64,000 nucleotides of DNA. Source: CAWCUK01 sp963798775. Its GTDB lineage: Bacteria; Bacteroidota; Ignavibacteria; Ignavibacteriales; Ignavibacteriaceae. How positions within the stretch are numbered: the first letter of the stretch is position 1; each line of letters starts with the position of its first letter. The position numbers were made by a program, and so were the translations under genes. Shown here piece after piece: positions 45,986 to 56,094 of this stretch. Below the pieces are notes generated by a model. It had not been told where the DNA came from. It did no database searches and worked only from the letters and a program-made list of their open reading frames with translations. The stretch is taken from positions 682,001 to 746,000 of the forward strand of contig CAWCUK010000003.1 of the NCBI GenBank assembly GCA_963798775.1, written 5' to 3'.

Positions 45986-46573
45986 ATGAAAAAAATATTA
46001 GTTTTATTTTTTGTGATTTTTTCAGTAACGCTTTTTGCGCAAGTTCCATCGAGTAAAGCGCGCGGAGTTTTTATCGCCTTAGGGGTTGGGCCGCGTTTAC
46101 CGGTTAATTATTTTGCGAATTCTACCGATTTAGGCTACGGACTAAATTTTGAAATTTCTTATACCGATAACGAATATCTTCCCGCGTTTGTATTTGCCCG
46201 TATTGGTTATGAACAATATCCGGGTTCACAGCAGTTTTATCAAACTACTCAATACTCTAATTTTTCTACAACCGCGATACCGATTAATGCAGGATTAAGG
46301 TATTATTTTTCTCCATTAATTGAAAAGATTGTTCTATTTATGCCGATAGTTGAAGTATCGGCTAATTTTACTTATTACCAAAAACTGCATCAATTCAAAT
46401 ATACTTCCGGAAGAAGCAATTACACAGAAGAAAATTCTAAAATTGGCATTAGCGCCGGAGTTGGAGTTTCTATGTTTATGATGGAAATTTTAGCAAGTTA
46501 TAATTACAATAAAACAAATCAATATTTGGGGTTGGATCTAAAAATCAGACTTCCTTTGTACATAACTTTTTAA
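45986..46573 (+). CDS. Outer-membrane beta-barrel protein
   Basis: I place the start at the ATG at 45986, which gives a classic signal peptide (KKILVLFFVIFSVTLFAQ) cleaved after AQ; an upstream ATG in frame (45950) would hide it. The mature 180-residue part alternates polar and hydrophobic residues, with repeated aromatic-ended strands (VFARIGYEQYP, LRYYFSPL, GVGVSMFMMEILASYNY) and ends in a strand with a terminal phenylalanine (LPLYITF), the usual barrel-insertion signal. The exact barrel type is not identifiable. Confidence 0.8.
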   Translation: MKKILVLFFVIFSVTLFAQVPSSKARGVFIALGVGPRLPVNYFANSTDLGYGLNFEISYTDNEYLPAFVFARIGYEQYPGSQQFYQTTQYSNFSTTAIPINAGLRYYFSPLIEKIVLFMPIVEVSANFTYYQKLHQFKYTSGRSNYTEENSKIGISAGVGVSMFMMEILASYNYNKTNQYLGLDLKIRLPLYITF

Positions 46574-46582
46574 GGAGTAATA

Positions 46583-47365
46583 ATGGCATATCAAAATTTA
46601 TTATTAACTATTGAAGAAAATATTGCGGTCGTTACAATCAATCGACCCGATAAACTGAATGCGTTAAATGCTCAAACTATGGCAGATCTAAAAAATATAT
46701 TTACCGATCTTAAAAATAATAATGAAGTTAAAGTTGTTATTTTAACGGGAAGCGGTGAAAAAGCTTTTGTGGCGGGTGCCGATATTTCCGAATTAAATAA
46801 ATTGGATTTGATTTCCGGGAAAGATTTTGCCGAAAGGGGACAAGAAGTTTTTAATTTAATTGAAAATTTAGATAAACCGGTTATCGCGGCTGTAAACGGA
46901 TTTGCGCTCGGTGGCGGTTCTGAATTAGCTTTATCATGCCATTTCAGGTTTGCTTCCGAAAACGCTAAATTCGGACAACCCGAAGTTAATTTAGGAATTA
47001 TTCCCGGTTACGGCGGAACTCAACGTTTAACTAGATTGATAAACTCCGGCCGCGCGATGGAATATATTTTAACCGGCGATATGATTGACGCAAATGAAGC
47101 TTTCAGAATTGGTTTGGTTAATAAAATTTTCCCGCAAAATGAGCTGCTTGATAAAGCAAAAGAAACAGCCAAAAAAATTGCTTCAAAAGCTTCGCACGCC
47201 GTTCGTTTGGCTGTTAAAGCGGTTAATATTGTTGATGAAGTTTCCTCAAAAGAGGGACAAAATTATGAAGCTAGTTTATTCGGTATTTGCTGCGGTACAG
47301 AGGATTTTAAAGAAGGGACTTCAGCTTTTCTTGAAAAACGAAAGCCAAATTTTAAAAACAAGTAA
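46583..47365 (+). CDS. Enoyl-CoA hydratase / crotonase-family protein
   Basis: A 260-residue crotonase. It has the oxyanion-hole segment AFVAGADISELN, the GFALGGGSELALSCHFRFA motif and the catalytic glutamates in FGQPEVNLGIIPGYGGTQRL. These fit enoyl-CoA or 3-hydroxybutyryl-CoA hydration; the exact acyl chain cannot be fixed. A clean AAGGAG ribosome site precedes the ATG. It lies after the barrel-protein gene and 18 bp before an anchored protein. Confidence 0.93.
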   Translation: MAYQNLLLTIEENIAVVTINRPDKLNALNAQTMADLKNIFTDLKNNNEVKVVILTGSGEKAFVAGADISELNKLDLISGKDFAERGQEVFNLIENLDKPVIAAVNGFALGGGSELALSCHFRFASENAKFGQPEVNLGIIPGYGGTQRLTRLINSGRAMEYILTGDMIDANEAFRIGLVNKIFPQNELLDKAKETAKKIASKASHAVRLAVKAVNIVDEVSSKEGQNYEASLFGICCGTEDFKEGTSAFLEKRKPNFKNK

Positions 47366-47383
47366 GAGTAATAATTCCTATAA

Positions 47384-48397
47384 ATGAATCTTCCTGTGAA
47401 TAAAAAAAAGATAATTGCCGTTTTATTTGCTTTAGCCTTTATAATTTTAATTGTTAATGTATTAATTAATAAGAACTATAAGGATAATTCCGAAGAAGCC
47501 AAAAATGAAATTAGCGCGGCTTTGATAAATCAGAAATTTAATTCAGCTCTGTACAGTCTCGGCTTAAAAGAAGATTGGATAATATTATCAAAAAAAACTA
47601 ATGAGCAGAAAGAAGCGGAATATTCTTACAAAGTAAATGTACCTCAGGATCTTCCTATCGCGCTTTTAATTAGCGAAATTACAAATTCTTTTAATCCCAA
47701 TGAAGTCGTAGTAAAATCGAAAGAAGAAAGAATTAACGGTGAAACCATTGTTAAAATATTTTCCGGTGGAAAAGAAAAGCTAAAATCCATTTTTGATTAT
47801 AATAATTCAATTAAAAGGGAAGCGGGTTCAGTTTCAATTTTACTAAAAGAGTTTAACGAATTAAATAAAAGTGAAACCGGTTCAATACTTTCTTCGCCGG
47901 AACAATTCGGAGTTGTATTAATTCCTTCTAAGTCTAATGTACAATTGGCTAAACAAATAAGAGAAAATCATAAAGAGTACGCGGTTCTTTTAAATGATGA
48001 AATAAGCGATTTGGAATATAAATTAAGTTCCGGTTACAGTTTAAAAAGATTAAAGAATTCAATTCGCTCAATTATCGGATCGTTCGGCAGCGCGGTTTTT
48101 ATTTTAGTTGACGACAATTCTAATTTTTATAACGGACCTGTATTTCCGTTAGTTAAAAGTGAACTGGAAAAAAGAAAAATTAAGCTTATAAATTTAAGCG
48201 CGATAAAAACAATTCCCGCCGAAAGTTCGGAAAATACAATCGGAGATTTTGAACATTTTGTGAGAAGCGTAAAAGGAGAAATGAAGGCGCTGCTGCTGCT
48301 TTCTGTGGATGATTATATTACGGTGCAAACTTCAATTGTTTCTTTAAGAAAAATCGGTTACCAATTTATAAATCCTTCTAATATAGGTACAGACTAA
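47384..48397 (+). CDS. Membrane-anchored protein, possibly a divergent polysaccharide-deacetylase-like (YibQ) domain
   Basis: A 337-residue protein with one N-terminal membrane helix (KKIIAVLFALAFIILIVNVL) and a mixed alpha/beta outer part. The region FGVVLIPSKSNVQLAKQI, then the KRLKNSIRSIIGSFGS segment and ELEKRKIKLINLSAI, resembles the layout of the divergent YibQ-type deacetylases but lacks the metal-binding Asp/His motifs, so this is a weak match. The stop abuts directly the stop of the convergent peptidase gene. Confidence 0.6.
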   Translation: MNLPVNKKKIIAVLFALAFIILIVNVLINKNYKDNSEEAKNEISAALINQKFNSALYSLGLKEDWIILSKKTNEQKEAEYSYKVNVPQDLPIALLISEITNSFNPNEVVVKSKEERINGETIVKIFSGGKEKLKSIFDYNNSIKREAGSVSILLKEFNELNKSETGSILSSPEQFGVVLIPSKSNVQLAKQIRENHKEYAVLLNDEISDLEYKLSSGYSLKRLKNSIRSIIGSFGSAVFILVDDNSNFYNGPVFPLVKSELEKRKIKLINLSAIKTIPAESSENTIGDFEHFVRSVKGEMKALLLLSVDDYITVQTSIVSLRKIGYQFINPSNIGTD

Positions 48398-49766
48398 TTA
48401 GCTTAACACTTTTCCGTTTACGTCAACTTCAGTTATTTGCGTATAGCCGGCTTCTTTAAGCTGTGGGATAAGTTTAGTTTTGTCTCCGACCAAAAGTACT
48501 GTAACATCGAAAGGGAAAATAGTTTCTTTTGCCGTTTCATTAACTTCTTCTAAAGTTATCTTTTTTATTCTTTCCAAATAAGTATTAAAATAATTATCCG
48601 GAAGAGAGAATAGAATTTTTCCTGTTAAATTTCCCGCAATTTGTCTGTATGATTCAAAATTTGAAGGGAATTTTCGTATCACCGAAGATTTTGCAAATTC
48701 TAACTCTTCGAACGTAATGCCTTTTCTAATATTATTTAGTTCATGTAAAATTTCTTTAATCGCGTTTGCGGTATTATCTAAACCTACCGAAGTTGAGGAA
48801 TAAAAATACGCGCTTTCTTTAAAATAAATAAATTGTGAAAAAGCCCCGTAAGTATAGCCTTTATCTTCACGTAAATTTAAATTAATACGGGAGGAAAATT
48901 GTCCCCCCAAAACCATATTTAATATATTCCGTTTAAAAAAACTTTCTTCGTCTCTTTTTGAAGTAACGTGGCCGATACGAATTTCGGTCTGCACAGAATT
49001 TTCTTTATGAACTAAAAAAATATTATGTAACTTATTAGGACTGGTAAAACTAACATGAGCTTTTTCGCCGGTTAAATTCCAATCTTTTAAATATTTATTT
49101 AAAGTCAGATTTTAGTTCATTTTCGGAAGAAGCGCCCACAACAACCAGTGCCGCATTTTTAGGAATAAAATACTGCTGGTAAAATTGTTTAATATCTTCA
49201 TTTGTTACATTTTTTAATGTACTCTCATAACCATCGGCGGAATAGGCGTAAGGATTTTCTTCACCGAAAACAAGAAAATCAAAAACTGAATTTGCTATAG
49301 ATTCAGGGTCATCATGAAGTTGAAGAAGATGTGTTAAAACTTTTCTTTTTTCACGCTCAAAATCTTCGTCATCAAATTTAGGTTTGGTAACAACAAGTCC
49401 CAGTAATTCCAAAGAACGGTTTAGATTTTCTTTTAAAGTTTGAAGCGAAAGATAAATTGTATCATGATCGCTTCTAACTCCAAAATGACTTCCAAGAATA
49501 TCAAATTCATCGCTCAACTCGAGCGCGTTATAATCTCCGGCGCCTTCATCAAGCATAAGAGTAAATAAATTAGCTAATCCTTTTTTATCCGCAGGATCAA
49601 ATTTACTTCCCGCGTTTATAACTAAATTAAATCGTAAGATAGGAAGTGAATCTTTTTTTACAAAAAAAACTTCAAGTCCATTTTCAAGAGTAAAATTTTG
49701 AATTTCCGGGAGTGAAAAATTTATTTCATCCGTAGGTAAAGGTTTCGTACTTCTTTCTAAATTCAT
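48398..49766 (-). CDS. M16-family peptidase, non-catalytic partner, one frameshift
   Basis: About 456 residues when repaired. It is an M16 protein that lacks the HxxEH zinc motif: the matching place reads GLANLFTLMLDEG. It has the FGVRSDHDTIYLSLQTL, LNLREDKGYTYGAF and later M16 C-domain features. The frame breaks at an A-run (49110-49113 on the plus strand), where deleting one base gives ELNLTLNKYLKDW. It follows the active M16 gene by 12 bp. Such pairs form heterodimers where one chain carries the catalytic site. Confidence 0.88.
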
Positions 49767-49778
49767 AAAAATAAAATC

Positions 49779-51041
49779 CTAAATATTCGGTGAAATTCTT
49801 AATTCAACGTAAGGTTTAGTTAAATATTTATTTATACTTTTTTTTATATCATCAGAAGTAACATCCTCATATCTTTTAAATCGTAAGCGAAGGAATTCGG
49901 TTCGCCCAAATAATAATTGTAAAAATTAAATTGATCGGCCAAACTATTTAAATTTTGCAGTCCGTAAATAAATCCGGACCTTATTCCGTTTCTTGATTTA
50001 AGCAGCTCTTTATCGGTTATTCCTTCATTTGCAACAAGTTGTATTTCCTCAAAAACAGCTTTCTTTTAAAGTATCCAAATCAGTTCCGGGCTTAGCAGTT
50101 ACAATTATCATATAATGTCCGGCAATTTTTCCGGAATATTGAAATGCGGAAACATCTTGAGCAATTTCTCTGTCATAAACCAAATCTTTATATAAACGAG
50201 AACTTTTTGAACCTGAAAGAACATCGCTTAAAACATCAAGCGAGGCGTCATCGCGGTGAAAAGCTTTTACTGTAGGCCAAGCGAAATAAATTCTCTCAAG
50301 TTGAACATTTTCTTTATGCTTTAAATATATACTGTTTTCTAATTCAAATTGTTCAACTTCAATAGGAGTAAAATCCTTATGTACGGCCAATCCGCCAAAA
50401 TAATTATTAAATAATTCTTTTGCGGATTCTTTTTCAAAATCACCGGCTAAAACTAAGCTTGCGTTTGAAGGAGAATAAAATTTTTTGAAAAAATTGGAAA
50501 CATCATCAAGAGTATAACTTGTAATATCATCAATAAAACCGATTGTAGGCCAACTGTAAGGATGTCCTTCCGGATATAAAGTTGAGATTATTTTTTCCCA
50601 AGCAAGTCCGTACGGCTGATTATCATATCTTTCCAGTCTTTCATTTTTAACAACATCAATTTGATTATTCAACTTTTCTTGAGTTAAGGCGGGAAGTAGA
50701 AATCCCATTCTGTCCGATTCAAGCCAGCAAATTAATTCCAAAAAATTAGAAGGAACTTTTTCATAGTAATTTGTTCTGTCGAAGCTTGTTGATCCGTTTA
50801 AATTTCCTCCTGCTTCCTGTATAAATTTGAAATGCATTTCTTTCGCTACATTTTTAGAACCCTGGAACATCATATGTTCAAATAAATGAGCGATACCGGT
50901 TTTACCTTTCACCTCATTAGCCGAACCTACTTTATACCAAATATTTAAAGCTATAATAGGAAGGTTGTTGTCCTGGTAAAGAATAATTTCCAGCCCGTTT
51001 GAAAGTTTATACTTTTCGTAGTTTAGGTTTAATATATCCAT
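49779..51041 (-). CDS. M16-family zinc peptidase, catalytic partner, two frameshifts
   Basis: About 420 residues when repaired. The zinc site is present: HLFEHMMFQGS (HxxEH), with the third ligand glutamate in NERLERYDN downstream. It has the SNGLEIILYQDN start and the R/Y pair of the C-domain. I use the ATG at 51041; a TTG lies at 51047. The frame breaks near 50060-50067 (drop one base, restoring LKKAVFEEIQ) and near 49874-49877 (add one base, restoring LKRYEDVTSDD). With the next gene it forms a two-chain peptidase, probably acting in the envelope or on peptides taken up there. Confidence 0.88.
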
Positions 51042-51108
51042 AAGCAAAAATAAAAAAGGGCGAGAAAATTAGCCGCCCAATTAATTTCATTTAATGTAAA
51101 AAAAAGAA

Positions 51109-52038
51109 TTAATGAAGCAGTTTTAATACTCTGTCAAATCTTATAGAACCGATTAAACGGAAGAAATCAGAAAAAGGAATATCTCTATCCCAAGAGAACA
51201 ATGTAATAAAAGCCTCTCCAACTACAAGGTCACGGGGCACAAATCCCCAATAACGGCTATCGGCACTATCATCTCTATTATCACCCATCATAAAATAATA
51301 ATCTTTTTGAAAAGTATAAGATTTAACCGGTTTTCCGTTTATAGTAACTTGATTTCCTTTAATGCCTACAACACTTTTATCGAATTCACGGTTAATAGTT
51401 GTTCTCCATTGTTCAATATTATCGGTATTTAATAAAATTGAATAACCTTTTTTAGGTATAATAAGCGGACCATAATTATCCCTGCTCCAAGGCATTCCTT
51501 TAGGGAAAATATCATATGCTACATCGCGCCTTATAAAAGGATCCAAATATTTTATGTGCGGGGGAATAGGGAATTTTTTATGGTTAATGTAAACAACTTT
51601 ATTTATAATCTGAAGCGTATCGCCCGGAGTTCCTATACAGCGTTTAACGTAATTTACACCGCGTTCTTTCGCGTGAAGAACGTCTCTTGCTCCGGGATAT
51701 TCAAATACAACAATATCTCCGGCTTTTGGTTCTTTAATTGCCGGAAGTGTAAAATGAGGAATTTCTACATTTGTAAAAGGTATATATCTTGGTGAACCGG
51801 ATCCATAAATAAATTTATTTACTAAAACAAAATCACCTACTAAAATTGTATCTTCCATTGAGCCGGTTGGTATTCTGGTATTTTGAACAACAAAAGTAAT
51901 TATAATTAATGCCGCTATGGCCGCAAATATTAATGATTCGAAAAAATCTCTTGTTTTTTCTTTAGAGGTTTTCTTCTTGTTTAATTCCTCTTCGGTCTTT
52001 ATTCCCAAAAATTTTTTTAGCCCGCTTTTAAATGACAA
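51109..52038 (-). CDS. lepB: Signal peptidase I
   Basis: A 309-residue type I signal peptidase. It has one membrane helix (about 34-52), the catalytic serine S60 in RIPTGSMEDT and lysine K132 in YVKRCIGTPGD, plus the box E motif GDNRDDSADSRYWG near the end. The inserted part between boxes C and D is longer than in E. coli's core, as in Bacteroidota proteins. It cuts signal peptides of exported proteins, of which this window has several. Alone on the minus strand, 59 bp after gatB. Confidence 0.96.
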   Translation of the reverse strand: MSFKSGLKKFLGIKTEEELNKKKTSKEKTRDFFESLIFAAIAALIIITFVVQNTRIPTGSMEDTILVGDFVLVNKFIYGSGSPRYIPFTNVEIPHFTLPAIKEPKAGDIVVFEYPGARDVLHAKERGVNYVKRCIGTPGDTLQIINKVVYINHKKFPIPPHIKYLDPFIRRDVAYDIFPKGMPWSRDNYGPLIIPKKGYSILLNTDNIEQWRTTINREFDKSVVGIKGNQVTINGKPVKSYTFQKDYYFMMGDNRDDSADSRYWGFVPRDLVVGEAFITLFSWDRDIPFSDFFRLIGSIRFDRVLKLLH

Positions 52039-52097
52039 TTTTTCACTCCGTTATTTCAAAAATAATATAGAACAATAAATTAGGACGAATTAAAAAT

Positions 52098-53546
52098 TTA
52101 TTGGTTCTTTAATGAATCTAATTTGTTTCGCAAAAGTTCATTTACCACTTTGGGATTTGCTTTTCCTTTTGTCGCCCGCATTGTTTGTCCGACAAAATAT
52201 CCAAATACTTTTTCTTTTCCAGATAGATAATCCTGAATTTCATTCCCGCTTTTATCAAGTATCGATTGAATAATTGCTTCAATTTCAGATGTATCGCTAA
52301 TCTGGATTAAATTTTTCTCTTCAACAATTTGTTTAGGATCTTTATTTTCTTTTATCATCAGTTGAAAAACATCTTTTGCAATTTTACCGCTTATTGTTCC
52401 TTCTTTAATAAGATTAATCAATTTGCCTAAATTTTCCGCGGAAATGGAAAAATCTTTTATGCTGATTTTGTTCTCATTAATTTCTTTTAGAACATCTCCC
52501 ATTATCCAATTGCTGGCGGTTTTATAATCATCGGTAACTGCGGCTACTGATTCATAATAATCGGCAAGTTCTCTTGTTTGGGTTAATATCTCAGCATCAT
52601 ATTTAGGCAGACCAAATCTATTTATTAAAACTTCTTTTCTTTCATCCGCAAGAATCGGCATTTGGTGTGCTATTTCATTTCTCCGGCTTTCTTCAACAAT
52701 TACTGGCAGAAGGTCAGGCTCGGGGAAATACCGATAATCATGCGCTTCTTCTTTACTTCGCATAGGGAAAGCTTCGTTCAGATCAGCATCCCAAAGTAAA
52801 GTTTGCTGAATTATTTTGCCGCCTTCTTCAATAACTTCAATTTGTCTTTCAATTTCAAAATTAATTGCTCTTTCAACATTTCTGAAAGAATTCATATTCT
52901 TTACTTCGGTTTTTGTGCCGAATTCAGCCGCGCCTTTTAATCTTACGGAAATATTTGCGTCGCAGCGGAGAGAACCTTCTTCCATATTGCCGTCGCAAAT
53001 TCCTAAATATTGAACAATCTGCCTAATTTTAGAAAGATATAAATAAGCTTCCTGGGCGGTTCTTATATCCGGTTCGCTAACAATTTCAATTAATGGAACT
53101 CCGCATCGATTAACATCAACAAGGGTTTCATAAGCTTGGTCATGTATAGATTTTCCGGCATCTTCTTCAATATGAATTCTTGTAATACCGATTTGTTTTT
53201 TTGAATCATCCGGGAACACTATAGATATATTTCCGTGTTCACAAATTGGTTCTTCATATTGGGAGATTTGGTAGCCCTTTGGAAGATCTGGGTAAAAATA
53301 ATTTTTTCGCGCGAAAATTGATCTTTCATTTACAACGCAATTAGTCGCTAATCCCATTAATATTGAAAATTCCACTGCTTTTTTATTCAGCACAGGAAGT
53401 ACACCGGGATGGCCTAAACAAATAGGACAAACATTACTGTTCGGCGCATTTCCAAATTTAGTTGAACATCCGCAAAATAGTTTTGATTCGGTGAGCAACT
53501 GTGCGTGAACTTCTAATCCAATAACTGCTTCGTACTTTTCGTTCAT
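52098..53546 (-). CDS. gatB: Asp-tRNA(Asn)/Glu-tRNA(Gln) amidotransferase subunit B
   Basis: An enzyme of about 482 residues that, with GatA and GatC, amidates Glu-tRNA(Gln) or Asp-tRNA(Asn). It has the N-terminal IGLEVHAQL, the zinc cysteines CGCSTKFG and CPICLGHPG, the EDAGKS motif and the YRYFPEPDLLP signature, then the C-terminal YqeY-like tail. I chose the ATG at 53546, which begins with IGLEVHAQL at the usual distance; an upstream ATG at 53597 would add 17 odd residues. gatA and gatC are not in this window. Confidence 0.96.
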   Translation of the reverse strand: MNEKYEAVIGLEVHAQLLTESKLFCGCSTKFGNAPNSNVCPICLGHPGVLPVLNKKAVEFSILMGLATNCVVNERSIFARKNYFYPDLPKGYQISQYEEPICEHGNISIVFPDDSKKQIGITRIHIEEDAGKSIHDQAYETLVDVNRCGVPLIEIVSEPDIRTAQEAYLYLSKIRQIVQYLGICDGNMEEGSLRCDANISVRLKGAAEFGTKTEVKNMNSFRNVERAINFEIERQIEVIEEGGKIIQQTLLWDADLNEAFPMRSKEEAHDYRYFPEPDLLPVIVEESRRNEIAHQMPILADERKEVLINRFGLPKYDAEILTQTRELADYYESVAAVTDDYKTASNWIMGDVLKEINENKISIKDFSISAENLGKLINLIKEGTISGKIAKDVFQLMIKENKDPKQIVEEKNLIQISDTSEIEAIIQSILDKSGNEIQDYLSGKEKVFGYFVGQTMRATKGKANPKVVNELLRNKLDSLKNQ

Positions 53547-53726
53547 TTCTTTTTGATTAGTTTTTCGAATTTCAAATATAAAAAAGAAATTTAACATATA
53601 GAAAGTATTAATCTGCCGCTAATCTAAATAGAGTATTTTTTTGTTCTGTTTTTTAAGTTGGCATGCTCACAACAAAATCGGGAAGAATTTCTATTTTAAA
53701 GCAATTCATAAAAATGAAGGATATAC

Positions 53727-54629
53727 ATGAATTTTAATAAGGCTTATTCCGCGGTTGTAGGTAAATTAGAAGAATGGCTGCATACATTAATTGTAATGCT
53801 GCCTAATATAGCGGTTGCGGTTTTAATTTTTGTCGCCTTTTATTTAATTGCGAAATTCTTAAAAAAATTAGTTTATAAAATTTTAGGAAAATTTTCTTCA
53901 AATTATTCTGTTAATAAACTTCTTTCACAAGTAACATTTATTATTTGCTGGAGTTTAGGCTTATTTATTGCGTTAGGTGTATTAAAACTGGATCAAGCGG
54001 TTGTTTCACTTTTAGCCGGTGTTGGAATAATCGGTTTAGCTTTAGGTTTTGCCTTTCAGGATATGGCCGCCAATTTTATGTCCGGTGTCGCGCTTGCAAT
54101 TCGCCAGCCATTTAAAGTTAACGATGTAATTGAATCGAACAGTTATTTCGGCACGGTTCAAAAAATAAATTTAAGAACAACCGATATTTTAACTCCCCAA
54201 GGGCAGTATATTTTAATTCCCAACAAAGAAGTTTTTCAAAATCCTTTAATAAATTATTCTGAAAATGGAATAAGAAGAATAGATTTGGCGGTGGGAGTTT
54301 CTTACGGAGATGATCTTGAAAAGGTAAGAAAAGTTACTTTAGCGGCTGCCAATAATATTCCGAATCAAGATACCGAAAAAGAAGTTGAACTTTATTATAA
54401 TGGTTTCGGCGATAGCTCGATAAATTTTAATTTAAGAATCTGGATAAAATTTGTTACCCAGAAAGATTATGTAAAAGCTGTAAGCGATGTTATTATGAAG
54501 ATTAAAAAAGCTTTTGACGATAATGATATTACAATTCCGTTTCCGATTCGTACTTTGGATTTCGGAATAAAAGGCGGTGAAAAATTAAATGAAGTTATTG
54601 ATCTCTCAAAAATGAACAACAAAAAATAG
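53727..54629 (+). CDS. mscS: MscS-type small-conductance mechanosensitive channel
   Basis: A 300-residue MscS channel. Three N-terminal membrane helices (about 18-120) end in the pore helix VSLLAGVGIIGLALGFAFQDMAANFMSGV, written here in parts: VGIIGLALGFAFQ and DMAANFMSG. The beta domain includes IRQPFKVNDVIE and the LTPQGQYILIPNKEVF motif. The cytoplasmic vestibule follows. It protects cells from osmotic shock. It is divergent from gatB and ends 16 bp before the convergent M23 gene. Confidence 0.93.
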   Translation: MNFNKAYSAVVGKLEEWLHTLIVMLPNIAVAVLIFVAFYLIAKFLKKLVYKILGKFSSNYSVNKLLSQVTFIICWSLGLFIALGVLKLDQAVVSLLAGVGIIGLALGFAFQDMAANFMSGVALAIRQPFKVNDVIESNSYFGTVQKINLRTTDILTPQGQYILIPNKEVFQNPLINYSENGIRRIDLAVGVSYGDDLEKVRKVTLAAANNIPNQDTEKEVELYYNGFGDSSINFNLRIWIKFVTQKDYVKAVSDVIMKIKKAFDDNDITIPFPIRTLDFGIKGGEKLNEVIDLSKMNNKK

Positions 54630-54645
54630 TATAAATTTAACTGTT

Positions 54646-55956
54646 TTAACTATTATTTATTTCTTCATTCTGTTTGGAAGCAATCATTTTATCCGGAAGC
54701 TGAAGGCTGTCAAGTTCCGAAATAATAATGTCTTTTTGTTTATTAAAATCTTCAAGATATTTATTATCCAGCGGAGCGGCGGAAGGTATTTTTTGTTTGA
54801 ACGGATCAACTTGTTTCCCATTTTTCCAGAAGCGAAAACATAAATGCGGCCCGGTTGCTAATCCGGTACTTCCTACAAAACCAATAACGTCACCCTGTTT
54901 AACATGAACTCCCGGTTTCATTCCTCTAGCGATTTTAGACATATGTAAATATTGAGTTGTATATGTTGAGTTGTGCCTAACTTTAACATAATTGCCGTTA
55001 TATTTAGTATAAGTCGCGGCAATAATAACACCGTCGCCAACTGTATGAATAGGTGTTCCGGTAGCGGCCGCATAATCAGTTCCTAAATGTGCTTTAAATC
55101 TTTTTTGAATCGGATGGAATCTTCTTTTTGTATAATGTGAACTTATTCTTGAGAATTTTAACGGAGCTTTTAAAAAAGCTTTTCTTAAACTCTTTCCGTT
55201 TTCATCATAAAAATGTGCCGCGTTATTAACTTTAAAATCTATCGCATAAAAATTTTCGCCGTCATGTTTAAAATATGCTCCTATTATTTTGCCGATTCCG
55301 ACCGGTTGATCATCTACATATTCTTCATTATAAATTACTTTAAATTCGTCTCCTTTTTGAATCCGGTAAAAATCTATTTGCCAAGCATAAACTTCCGCAA
55401 GTTTTTCCACCAGTTCGGGATCAGCATCGTTATTAGTTAAGGAAGCGTATAATGAATGATTTATAACTCCAGTCGCGGTTTTACGTTTTACGGTAACTTT
55501 TTTACTTCCACGATAAATATTTACTGAATCCTTAAAATCCATTACAATATAATTAACAGGATCTTCCTGATAAACAAAGTATCTTAAATTATTATCTTTG
55601 GCGGCAGCATAAATAAAATATGGTTTTCCGTAATTAATTTTTCTTAAATCAAATGTTTTCTTCGATATTTTAGAGAGGGTATAAATTGTTTTACCGGAAA
55701 CATTATACCCGGCTAAAATAGAAGATAATGTTTCATTTCGTTTAATAGTACCGGTTGTTTCTTGCAGCGAATCTATAATTAATCCGAATTCGTTTTTTTT
55801 AGGTTCCGGTTTTTCTATTTTAACTTCTTGTGTTTTTACTTTTGCAGGGCTGCTGTTGAAGAGAAAATAAACTGAAATTAGAATAACTAAACTAACAATA
55901 ACAGTAAAGGCAACTAATAATCTTTTGTTTTTTTGCATAACTCCGGTAAATATCAT
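54646..55956 (-). CDS. M23-family metallopeptidase (MepM-like, OapA/LysM-type region)
   Basis: A 436-residue cell-wall endopeptidase with an N-terminal membrane anchor (about 10-30), a LysM/OapA-like linker domain and a C-terminal M23 domain. The zinc site HxxxD is in FKAHLGTDYAAATGTP. The later motif reads GPHLCFRFW: H371 and C373, where M23 enzymes of other phyla have HxH. I believe this HxC form is widespread in Bacteroidota, so it need not be a loss of function. It probably cuts peptidoglycan cross-bridges for growth. Confidence 0.9.
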   Translation of the reverse strand: MIFTGVMQKNKRLLVAFTVIVSLVILISVYFLFNSSPAKVKTQEVKIEKPEPKKNEFGLIIDSLQETTGTIKRNETLSSILAGYNVSGKTIYTLSKISKKTFDLRKINYGKPYFIYAAAKDNNLRYFVYQEDPVNYIVMDFKDSVNIYRGSKKVTVKRKTATGVINHSLYASLTNNDADPELVEKLAEVYAWQIDFYRIQKGDEFKVIYNEEYVDDQPVGIGKIIGAYFKHDGENFYAIDFKVNNAAHFYDENGKSLRKAFLKAPLKFSRISSHYTKRRFHPIQKRFKAHLGTDYAAATGTPIHTVGDGVIIAATYTKYNGNYVKVRHNSTYTTQYLHMSKIARGMKPGVHVKQGDVIGFVGSTGLATGPHLCFRFWKNGKQVDPFKQKIPSAAPLDNKYLEDFNKQKDIIISELDSLQLPDKMIASKQNEEINNS

Positions 55957-56094
55957 TTATAATTACTTCAAAATTAATCCAAACTTTTTTCCTATTCAAT
56001 GACAAAATAAATTTTTTAGAAAATCTTTTTGTAAACAAAATTAGGCACACTATTTAACCTGCAAAATTTATACTTTTAACAAAAAGAGCTGAAA

